From NCBI GenBank assembly GCA_033557465.1, contig CM066033.1, positions 15,005,080-15,069,079 on the forward strand: a stretch of DNA of 64,000 bases. Reading direction: 5' to 3'. The first letter of the stretch is position 1. Each line of letters begins with the position of its first letter. Under the pieces are notes generated by a model that saw only the letters and a list, made by a program, of their open reading frames with translations, made no database searches and was not told where the DNA came from. This stretch comes from Ichthyophis bannanicus. Taxonomy: Eukaryota; Chordata; Amphibia; Gymnophiona; Ichthyophiidae. The position numbers were made by a program, and so were the translations under genes. Shown one piece after another: positions 55,691-64,000 of the stretch.

Positions 55691-56363
55691 ACTAGTAGCG
55701 GAAGCAGGCCTTGATCTAGCTGCTGACATCCAGGGCTCTTCCTGCAGCATTCATATCTCACCAAGTCCTGCAGCAAACTCTTTCAGTCTTCCCTTCTCAC
55801 AAGATAGATCTCCGACTTCCATCTTTCTGCTGACCCCAGTGAGGGTCCCCCTAGGGGTCCAAGGGCACCACCACTGGCTCGGGGGCATATGAATGAAGGG
55901 CACTGATCTAGGAAGTGAAGTAAATGAAATGATTGGTCTGTCTGGTAATTAATATGTTTCAAACCTAGCAATTCTCTAGTACTAATAGTCTGGGGCTTAA
56001 GACATCTCCAATCCTGTCTCATCGAATCATAATGCGTTAGATTTCCCCTTACTCATACCAGGCAAAATCGAATTTCTGATCTATGGTAGTTTAATGAAAT
56101 GTATCAAAACTTGTTCCTGATGGCAGAAATTGTCATTGTGTTTATGCTTGAGGAATAGAGTTGCCCACCTCAGTATTAAAATGATCCTGGTACTGCTAGA
56201 ATGGATTTCTGATGACGATCAGGACAGCAGCTCCCTTCTTTTCTTCGCTTTGCACTGGTGGCAGTGTCTATGAAAATGGCACAACTCTGAGTTCACTTGC
56301 ATCAATAGGACAGGTTCTGGGGTAACTTTTCTAAACATATTGAACTATCTTTTCTCACCACAG

Positions 56364-56492
56364 GCTTCCACACTGTCAAACCTGACCTTTTAATCCAATT
56401 TGAGCAAGAAGGATTCACGACCAAGCCCCAGGGATCTGAGGAAAGAGGAAACCAGCCGAACACTGGCAGAAATGAGGAGCTATATGAAGCAG
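56364..56492 (+). CDS. KRAB-type gene linker exon (exon 5 candidate)
   Basis: A 129-nt exon with a CACCACAG acceptor and GTAGTA donor, phase 1 at both ends, exactly matching the phase of exon 4 at 28,156. It encodes FHTVKPDLLIQFEQEGFTTK and then EERGNQPNTGRNEELYEAG, the style of the penultimate linker exon in amphibian KRAB zinc-finger genes. It may be exon 5 of the right-arm gene, 28.2 kb downstream of exon 4, or part of an unrelated neighbouring copy. The zinc-finger exon, if any, is beyond 64,000. Confidence 0.72.
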
Positions 56493-57147
56493 GTAGTAAA
56501 GTTGGATTAAAGCTAGTGATGAATTGATGCAAACATTTATTACAGGAAAGACGCCTCGTCTGGGCCAGGCAAACTGAGTGAAGTGTTATAGTCACTGCCC
56601 TGGCTTCTAAGCTTTGTTGTTTGAATAATGTGCTTGTTATGTTTCCTTACTATCTATTGTCTAACTTAATTTTCAGATCTTTCTTTTTATGTCTTTCCCT
56701 CCTTCTTTCTCATCATTTTGCCATGTTTCTCTGTCCCATCCCTTCATTTTCTTTCAACACCTACTGTCTCTCATCCTTTATCGGTTTTTATATTCTTCCT
56801 TCTATCTCTTACTATTTCTGACCTCTCGGTGCTGTTTCAAGATGCTGAAGCTTCCTCCCACCCAACAGTTTGTGGGTTTTGTTTTCTGTGAAACAGACAG
56901 AGCTGGTAGTTGAGAGGCAACAGGGTGGTCGTACTGGAAGAGGCTGGAGGAAAGATGGAGAGACGCCCCCTATTGGGATCCGCAGGAAGAACGAGGAAGG
57001 GTGACATTAGCAGGATGGATGGAGGCCGGGAGGAACAGCAGGCTGACCCTCCTCCCGCCTCCACTGGAAGTAAGAAAAGGGAGGGAGGCAGCTAGACTTT
57101 CAATGGAAGCAGCAGGAGGGAGGAAGGCCCCCATTTATAGCAGCAGC
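56493..57147. other. Sequence downstream of exon 5 candidate
   Basis: Pyrimidine-rich stretch (56,680-56,830), then purine-rich sequence. No exon could be supported. Confidence 0.4.
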
Positions 57148-57596
57148 AGCAGGGCTGGACCATCCATGAGGCGGCCACCTAGGATGGCAGACCTCTGTGG
57201 GCGGCAGGTCATGTGTTTTGGTACACATGGCATTGCGCTCCCTCCCCTCCTGTGCTGAGCCGTATCGCAGCTCCTCTGCCGCTGATTGAGACGGCTGGAG
57301 TGTCTCGGCAGTAGTGGTAGGCTGTGTGCTTCTGTGCACATGGCCTGATGCTTCTGACCCCCACTAAGTTGTTCTAGAAGGGAGTCAGAGGCAACAGGCC
57401 ATGTGTGCCAAAACACATAGCCTGCTGCTGCTGCCACCGAGCAGTCTCCTGGCTGTCAGAATCAGCAGCAGCGGAGAGGGGGGGGGGGCGGAGGGCAGTG
57501 GCACGGCTGAGCACGGGGGAGGGGGCAGCACGGCCAGGTGTAATGTGGCACGGCCGGGGCTTCTGCCTAAGACAGCAGAAACCTCAGGCCGGCTCT
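57148..57596. mobile_element. Probable non-autonomous hAT-like element
   Basis: The left end cagggctggaccatccatgaggcggc and the right end (complement cagagccggcctgaggtttc) are imperfect inverted repeats, flanked by agcagcag and agcagcaa. The inside holds several inverted segments (tgtgtgccaaaacaca and related) and a G-rich run. No ORF. The call is weaker than for the 1,609 element because the TIRs are diverged and the flanks lie in a CAG-rich run. Confidence 0.5.
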
Positions 57597-58757
57597 GAGC
57601 AGCAATTTTAAGGGAAGTGGGACTCTTGGGCATATTCTGAAGCAGTTTTCATTAGCAAGGAATTGTGGGATCCTGTTCCAATTTATCCTGCTAGACCACT
57701 CCAGACAAGTGGGTTAAGTCCCTCTGCCAACAGATGTTGGAGACACGAAAATGCCAGAACTTCAACGAACAGGCTCTGGCATATAGAGAGGCTCCCCTAG
57801 GTGTCACCCTCAGTATTTCTCTGTCTCCAGCAGATGATGGATGTCTGTTTCTTTATTCCTGGCAGCCTGCCATTCTAAGGGGCTAAGGATCTCTGCCAGT
57901 GGAACTCGGAGCGTAATAGGGTGGAGGTCTTCGGGGCGCACATGAGGTGTGGCCCTGTAGTTTCCCACTGGCTGCTCAGTCTAGGACAATCTGGGAGCTC
58001 CGGGTCAGGAGAACCTGTTCAGCTTATCCTGAAAGGGGGAAGAAGACTTGGTCTCAACGGTTCAGCACAGGGCAATAATTAGATCCTGTAACAGAGGGCA
58101 GCATCCCTTATTTTTTATTTTCTAGTTATAAGTTTATATTTCCCGTAACTGGAAAGAGCCTGTCACCGGAATTACAGCCTCACTTGCCTTTCCCTGCTTC
58201 CCTCTTCCGCGACTGACGGCTGAGCTGAACGAGAGTCGCAGTTATTGTTTTCCAGCTCTCCTCCCCCTCTTTCTGTCTGCTGCTGCTGCCGGCTGTCAGT
58301 ATCTCACAGCTGTGCTGCTTGCAGGATTCCCTTTACTTTATTCGAGGTGCAGGGAAGGATCCAGAGGTCCCGGAGGCAGAGGTGAGTGCTCCGATCGCTG
58401 ATGTTTTGATGACTGCTAACGCATGGAAAACATGTTTTGGCAGTCAGCGGTGCTGAGAAGCTTCGCGGGCCGTTTTTCCCACGGTTTTTAATCACAGTAC
58501 TAGTTTTTTCTCTCTCAGACAGCTTTATTGGGATAAACGATTTAGCTTTTCGGTTAGTTTTGGTTAAATTTTGTTTAATTTTGCAGGAGGTTCTTTAATT
58601 TTCACTGTTTCGAGCTCTTAAAGGGCTCGGATTCCGTAGCGCTAATGACTATGCGTCTTCAGTGCCTCGTGTGTGGTTCCCGTCGGGGCTCGCTCTCGGA
58701 TGCGGGGGGGTGGGGGGGGGTGCGGGGTGCCGTGGCTGCGCATCTGAAGTGCTAACT

Positions 58758-59570
58758 ATGGAACAAGAAAGGCAGGATAAGTCTAAAGAAGGGACTCCTT
58801 TGGTGGCGCAGGGTCCTACAGCTTCTGCGGAAGTGGAGTCTCTACTAGCGTCTCCATCCGCTCCTCTTATTACAAACCTGGCTTTTCCCGGTACTTCCAC
58901 TACTCCGATGGTGGCTGGAGCAGTTCTCGGGGGGTTCCTGAATTTTGTGCTGCTGCTTCATCAGGCCTACTGTTTGCGGCAACAGGGGGCGGTTGCGGAT
59001 GCTTCGCTACTTGGGGCCGCAGGAGGCCAAGCGGCCATAGAAAGGTTTGGAAGTGGTGCCGGTAGACCAGTTAAGCGGGCTCAGTCAGTGGAGGATCAGC
59101 CTCTTATTTTATTTATTTATTTATTTATATATTCTCTTATATACCGCTCTATTCAGCATCAGCGCGGTTCACATAGAACAAAAAATCTCACTACAGTCAA
59201 CATGCATGAGTTTACAGATAACAAGGGAAGGAACTTGGATAACAAGGGAAACTATTTACAATCTATTTACAGATGCTTGGGTTGGACTGGCCAGAAAGAG
59301 AGGACTTCGATATGGAGCCGGAAGCCAGAATGGAGGAACTAGAGGAAGGTGAGATTCAAGAACCTGAAGATCAGGCGGGGATTATCCGGGTCTTTCGGAG
59401 AGAGGAGCTGACAGCGTTCATTACGGAGTCGCTTCAGGCTCTCAACCTTTCCTCTGTGGTACCAGCAGAGGATGAGGGGTTGGAGGATCCTCTCATTCAA
59501 GCTATACGGAAGTCACAGGCTGTTTTTCCAGTTCACCGTTTGGTTAAGCAGATGATTCAGGGTGAATGAG
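58758..59570 (+). pseudogene. DIRS-D gag, N-terminal part
   Basis: Starts MEQERQDKSKEG and is interrupted by a (TTTA)n-bearing insertion (59,100-59,270). It resumes EELEEGEIQEPEDQAGIIRV, FRREELTAFITESLQALNL and PVHRLVKQMIQGE before TGA at 59,567. Closely similar to DIRS-A gag. Confidence 0.78.
59102..59272 (-). mobile_element. LINE/SINE tail inserted in DIRS-D gag
   Basis: Begins with tttatttatttatttattta, then tcttatataccgctctattc; similar to the insertion at 36,028-36,150 in the right arm. Interrupts gag. Confidence 0.6.
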
Positions 59571-59571
59571 A

Positions 59572-60405
59572 TTTGCTGGAGGTAGGATTGCGAGGTATGA
59601 GGTCTATGAATCGTCTCTATCCCTTGGCTGATTAGGAACGTGAGGTGTTTCGTTCTCCGCGTATAGATGCAGCAGTTTCAGTGCTCACGAAGAAGACTAC
59701 CATTCCGGTTGAAGGCAGTGCGGCTTTGAAGGACGCACAGGATCGGAAGGTGGACACCTTATTGAAGCAAGCTTTTGAGGTTAATTCTTTGTCTCTACAA
59801 GCGTCTATTTGTGGGGCTTGGGTAGCGAGAGCGGCTTTGAAGGACGCACAGGATTGGAAGGTGGACGCCTTATTGAAGCAAGCTTTTGAGGTTAATGCTC
59901 TGCCTCTACAAGCGTCTATTTGTGGGGCTTGGGTAGCGAGAGCATGTCTTTGCTGGTCGCAGCATTTGCACAACAAACTCAGGAGCAGTTAGCGGATGTG
60001 ACAAGGCTAGAGTTAGGTTCAGCTTATTTAGCCAGTGTCCACTATGGTCTTATTAGAGGTTTGGCGAATAGCATGGCTTCCTTGGTAGCAGCACGCCGCT
60101 ATCTCTGGCTAAGAAATTGTGCAGTGGACAGTTCCTCCAAGGTCGCGTCTTAGCAAACTTCCTTTTAAGGGGAAGTTCTTGTTTGGAGAGGATCTTGACA
60201 AGCTGATCAAAGATTTGGGGGAATCAAAAGGGGGTTGCTTGCCGGAAGATAAGCTGAAGCAGGGCCGGACTCTGTTACTTTCGTGGGGTCAACCTCAGGA
60301 TTTCAGGCGTTTTCGTATCTCCCATTTGGGAGGCTTTCAAAGAGGAAGGTTTTCCTCTGGTGTTCAAAGTTTTAGAGGATTGCTAATCCCCTTCGTCGGG
60401 ATTTA
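59572..60405 (+). pseudogene. DIRS-D gag, C-terminal part with internal duplication
   Basis: Encodes FRSPRIDAAVSVLTKKTTIP, then VEGSAAL, followed by a tandemly repeated 37-residue block (ALKDAQD...GAWVARA), then the tail PFKGKFLFGEDLDKLIKDLG and an Arg/Phe/Gly-rich end. The 111-bp repeat (59,720-59,830 and 59,831-59,941) preserves frame. Frameshifts occur near 59,945 and 60,150. Confidence 0.8.
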
Positions 60406-60409
60406 GGAA

Positions 60410-60656
60410 ACCCAGCTACACTAACAGCCGGGTTTAAAAAAGGTTTGGACAAGTTCCTAGAGGTAAGGTCCATAAACCATTACTAAGAAGGGACCTAGGA
60501 TATCAATGCTTGAACCCAGTACAAGCATTGTGGAACCTGTGTCTTTTGGGGAAACTGCTAGATACGTATGACCTAGATTGGCCACTGTTGGAAACAGAAT
60601 ACGGGGCTTGATGGACCTTGGTCTGACCCAGTATGGCATATCTTATGTTCTTATGT
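60410..60656 (+). mobile_element. CR1-like 3' end fragment
   Basis: ggtttaaaaaaggtttggac, then ...ttggccactgttggaaacag, tggtctgacccagtatggca and a short tttatgttcttatg tail: the 3' region of a CR1-like retroposon common in vertebrates (recognised from memory). It sits exactly where the DIRS-D RT should be. Confidence 0.7.
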
Positions 60657-60790
60657 AACTCAGAGTTGCAGGCCTTGTCCTATCAGGAACTGTTTCTGAC
60701 TTTCTCTAGGGAAAAAGTGGTGCTGTGTCCCGTTCCGTCCTGTTTGCCAAAGGTAGTTTGCTATTTCATATGAATCTATCTGTCTTCTTG

Positions 60791-62241
60791 CCAGTATTGG
60801 ATATTCTCCAGGACCAAGCAGGAAGTCAGTCCTCACATATGGGTGTCATCGGCGCCGATGAAGCCCCAGCAGAGCATTGCCCCAGCTTTCTATGAAAGCC
60901 TTTGGGAATGCTGGCACACATGCGCAGTTCCCTTCCCGCCTAAAGGTGCCATCTTACCTCAGTCTCTTTTTTTCCGTGAAGCCCATAGGACATGTGTCCT
61001 GTTTTCCCAGTGAAAAGAAGATTTTTTTCTAGCGTTATTCGCACTTTTTTCCTCCGGTTCGACGCCGGGTCCCCTCCTGCCGGGTTCGGTACACCGGTAT
61101 CGAATCTGTTTTCTCTTTTTCGTTTTTTGCCCTTAGTAGCTGGCGTTCCCGCCACTTTTTTCTTTTCCCTGGAAGGCCGGTCCTTTGACCTCGCAGGGTC
61201 TCTTTTTCCCCCGATGGCTTCCAGCAGTTTTAAAATTTGTGATCGGTGTAAGAAACGTATGTCTCTCACCGACACACGACTGCTGCCTTCGGTGCCTGGG
61301 CCCGGACCACGATTCTCAAACGTGTGGGCCATGTGGAAAAATGTCTTCCAAGGCGCTTCGAAGTCGTCAGCAGCAGAAAGAAAGGCTTTTCTCAGATTCG
61401 GCCTCCGCCCAGGCCCGTACCTCGTCATCTCGGGATTCCGATCCCGAGCGGCATCGAAGCTCCTCGGACAGGGGGTCCCCTGACTGGGAGCATAAGAGAA
61501 AGAAGCGGCTCGCGAGGGCGGCGTCGGAGGAGGTCTCTGGTCCCTTGAGGGCCAGGTCTAAGACCCCCGACCGCCCTCCCGGGCCTGTGGACCAAGAGAA
61601 GCCTGCCAAAGTCCCTCACGTGGAGCCGGAGTCTGCTGGACACGTAAGCCCTGTAGTCCTCGTGGACTCTCCTCCCAGAGAGCTGACGTTGGGCCCGGTG
61701 CCGCCAGGGCCCGAGTCGGTGGCTGCTGCGTCACCCGAGCTGAGTCTCAGGATGACAGCCTTGGAGTGCAGACTGTCTGCCTTCATGGAACAGCAGCGGG
61801 CACTGATGGCCAGCGTGTCTGGTGCATCTGCCCCGACCACCGGGACATCGACTTCGAAGTCGACCCCAGAGACCGAGCTAATACTCTAGTCCCTCGGGGC
61901 TCGAAGTCGTCCTCGGTCGAGGTCTCCCTCGACCTCCCGCTTGGGACCAAGGGTCTCGACGCCGGTGCCTCCGGCATCGGGGCGGGTGCACAGGGGCCCC
62001 GCGGAGTCGGACCCTGACTCTTCATCGGACGAGTCCGCCTGGGAGACGGAAGACGAGGAGTCTCCCGACACCTTGAAGACTCGGTGCGTCCCGTCGGACT
62101 CACCGCAGTCTGAGCCCCGGAGTAGATCCCCTCCGGAGGACACTAGGTTCTCTGAGTTTTTCCGGGATATGGCCGCTGCCTTGGCTATCCCGGCCGACCC
62201 CGAGGAAGAGCCTCGAGCCGAAGAGCTCGATGCTCTACAGC
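60791..62241 (+). mobile_element. Retroelement 5' region and gag-like ORF1 (DIRS-like, uncertain)
   Basis: 60,800-61,190 is a leader-like region. The ORF at 61,185-61,889, with continuation in a second frame at 61,941-62,240, encodes a CLRCLGPDHDSQTCGPCGK zinc-binding motif, then Ser/Arg-rich and acidic stretches (AWETEDEESPDT). Such ORF1/gag proteins occur in DIRS-like and other retroelements. The element is truncated at 62,242 by a hAT end. Family assignment is tentative. Confidence 0.5.
61185..62241 (+). pseudogene. gag-like ORF1 with CCHC-like motif
   Basis: Frame 1 (61,185-61,889) holds C-X2-C-X4-H-X4-C-X2-C near residue 33, a KALRSRQQQKERLFS segment and long Ser/Pro-rich sequence; the second frame carries the acidic C-terminal part ending FFRDMAAALAIPADPEEEPR. 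One frameshift separates them. High GC and CpG content compared with the surroundings suggests relative youth or a CpG-rich family. Confidence 0.55.
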
Positions 62242-62800
62242 AGGGGTCTCAAACTCAAATTGCTTTGAGGGCCAAATGAGGACTTGTAGAGTAACCCGGG
62301 GGCCGCACAAGACGCAGGCCTCATTTGCATAAGGGCATCATTTGCATAAGGGCATCATTTGCATAAATATTTGCATAATGTTACCATACACTAACATTTA
62401 GTAAACATGCCTCTTAATGAGTGTATGGATAAAGAAAGACTAAAAGATTTCTACATTACTATAAACCAGTGCCAACCGCCAGGCACATTAGGAACTACTA
62501 GAAACACTGCCCATTTAGAACCCATAGCAAACCTGCCATGTCCTAACAGCACTACCAGGACTCACAAAGCACCATACCCTAACTATCAAAAGGCAACACT
62601 GCAAATATTAAATCAACACATTTCAGAGAATAACAATACATGACCTACTCGGGAAAGAGAACAAGTTGCAATGTCAGATAGGAATTACATAAACAGAATA
62701 CCTCAGCTCAGTTACACATGCAGAACATACACCATCACCAAACAAGGAATCACAATTTAGAAACAGGAAGACAATTAAACTGGGAACCCCAAAAGCCAAA
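62242..62800 (+). mobile_element. Left end of a hAT-like element
   Basis: Starts CAGGGGTCTCAAACTC, the TIR type of a large hAT group (MITE at 1,609 starts CAGGGGTCACCAACC). It interrupts the gag-like ORF; the preceding 8 bases are ctctacag, a candidate TSD. A tandem catttgcataagggcat repeat follows (about 62,320-62,380). The matching right end is not found before 64,000, so the 3' limit given is arbitrary. Confidence 0.6.
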
Positions 62801-63180
62801 CTTAGAATGTACAACACTGTAGAAATAAAACTATAAATTGATTTCCTCTTGTATTAAATAAAGTGCAGACGTTAAAGATGCACATTTCCAAGAGCTGACA
62901 TATTTCAGTTAATAAATTCAAAATAAAGAGATATTTTTCTACCTTTTGTGCATTTTTTTTTCAGTTGCAATTGTTCCAGCCACTTTCTTCTGGTTTCTTC
63001 GTGTCTTCTGCTAACGCTCCATTGTCTGCTGTCCATTTGTCCTTTCTTCTTTCCTAGTTTTTTTCCATTCTCTCTACATCTGCTTTAACATACTAATCAT
63101 TCTCCTTTTGCTCTTTCCTCATTCCTATTTCATCCACTCAAATTTTACCCCTCCATCCTCAATCCCCACTTACTCTCCCA
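62801..63180. other. Unassigned sequence
   Basis: A/T-rich, then C/T-rich sequence leading into the minisatellite. Possibly still inside the hAT-like element. No ORF of interest. Confidence 0.3.
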
Positions 63181-63239
63181 ATACCCGGCCAATTGTAGAT
63201 TTTTCTTCCCTCCCACACAAAATATATTTCCCCTCTCCA

Positions 63240-64000
63240 TTTCACTCTCCCAGCCCCATCCCATTCTAATCGTCCCCCAACATCAACTCCCTTCTAGCTC
63301 CTGCCCCACCCAGCATCCGCTCCCTTCTAGTCCCCGCATCATCAGCCCATTTCCAGTCCTAGCTCCCTCCCCTCACAGCCCATTTCCTTTCCAAGCCCCC
63401 CTCCCCATCAGCCCATTTCCATTCCAAGCCCCCTTCCACTCAGCCCATTTCCATTCCAAGACCCTGTCCCCATCAGCTATTTGCAGTTCAAGCTCCCCCT
63501 TCTACTCGGCCCATTTCCAGTCGTAGACCCCCCCCTCATCAGCCCATTTCCTTTCCAAGCCCCCCTCCCAATCAGCCCATTTCCATTCCAAGCCCCCTTC
63601 CACTCAGACCATTTCCATTCCAAGACCCTGTCCCCATCAGCTATTTGCAGTTCAAGCTCCCCCTTCTAATTGGCCCATTTCCAGTCCTAGCACCCCCCCC
63701 AGTCCATTACCAGTTCTAGCCCCCCCCCCATAGCCCATTATCAGTCCTAAGCCCCCCAACAGCCCACTTCCAGTCCTAACCCTTCCATCACCCCATCTTC
63801 ATTCTTAGCCCCCCCATAACCCCATCTTCATTCTTAGCTCCCCAATCAGACCACCTCCAGTCCTAACCCCCATCTGTCCATTACCAGTCCTAACCCATCA
63901 CCCCATTTTCAGTACTATCCCCCCATCACCCCATTTTCAGTCCTAACCCCCCCCCCATTACTAGTCCTAACCCCCTCCCCCCCCCCATCAGCCCAAGTAA
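63240..64000. repeat. C-rich minisatellite at the window edge
   Basis: Degenerate units of about 30-38 bp of the form atcagcccatttccattccaagccccc. A higher-order repeat of about 164 bp is visible (ccatcagctatttgcagttc at about 63,470 and 63,634). It continues past the window end. Confidence 0.85.

Larger units (their letters stand above)
57640..60790 (+). mobile_element. Internally deleted DIRS element (DIRS-D)
   Basis: A DIRS-like gag (58,758-60,400) is followed directly, after a 260-bp retroposon, by a piece of tyrosine recombinase (60,660-60,790: SELQALSYQELFLTF and a KVVLCPVPSCL segment, matching DIRS-A). RT, RNase H and most of the recombinase are missing. Terminal repeats were not resolved; 57,660-58,640 probably holds the 5' region. 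Confidence 0.7.

Noticed and set aside
56836..57075. Further KRAB-gene exon
   Set aside because: An AG before gctgaagcttcc looked possible, but the frame stops quickly and the content does not resemble known linkers.
57100..57640. Several 60-100-codon ORFs on both strands
   Set aside because: GC-rich inverted repeats of a non-autonomous element give open frames on both strands by chance.

Overview
This is a stretch of a vertebrate nuclear genome packed with transposable elements (TEs). KRAB-domain exons with canonical splice sites, several DIRS-type tyrosine-recombinase retrotransposons, a gammaretrovirus-like provirus, hAT and mariner DNA transposons, CR1/L2-like and RTE/BovB-like LINEs and a tRNA-derived SINE occur together. 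The abundance of DIRS elements beside amphibian-style KRAB linker exons makes an amphibian, most likely a caecilian, my best guess; this is inference. There is no bacterial-type gene.

Layout. (1) 1-6,572 and 24,144-36,647 are the arms of a large inverted duplication: base 1 pairs with about 36,647, and the palindrome runs off the left edge of the window. Each arm carries the 5' half of a KRAB gene (a start-codon exon, a KRAB-A exon and two linker exons). The left copy is on the minus strand and the right copy on the plus strand, so they are head to head. A fifth exon of the same gene type lies at 56,364-56,492 (+), in the correct phase for the right-arm copy. No zinc-finger exon is in the window. 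(2) The spacer (6,572-24,143) holds a hairpin repeat, a minisatellite split by a 7.45-kb hAT transposon (7,511-14,962; transposase with one frameshift), and a decayed provirus (15,867-24,143) whose 3' LTR abuts the right arm. (3) The right arm is interrupted by a near-complete DIRS element (29,436-35,371), whose empty site survives in the left arm. (4) 35.7-60.8 kb, the putative intron between exons 4 and 5 plus flank, is nested TEs: a DIRS split by LINEs and an LTR-like unit with an unrecognised 312-codon ORF (35.7-45.1 kb); a 5'-truncated DIRS (45.4-48.4 kb); LINE, SINE and BovB fragments; a folded-back mariner (51.08-52.02 kb); a minus-strand LINE (52-54.8 kb); and another gutted DIRS (57.6-60.8 kb). 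(5) 60.8-64 kb holds a retroelement ORF1 cut by a hAT end, then a C-rich minisatellite at the edge.

The only plausible host gene is the KRAB-type gene, present as two divergent copies. Everything else is mobile or repetitive DNA. Because the two arms are paralogous, several insertions can be read as filled versus empty sites inside this one window: a hAT MITE only on the left, and a DIRS and a SINE only on the right.
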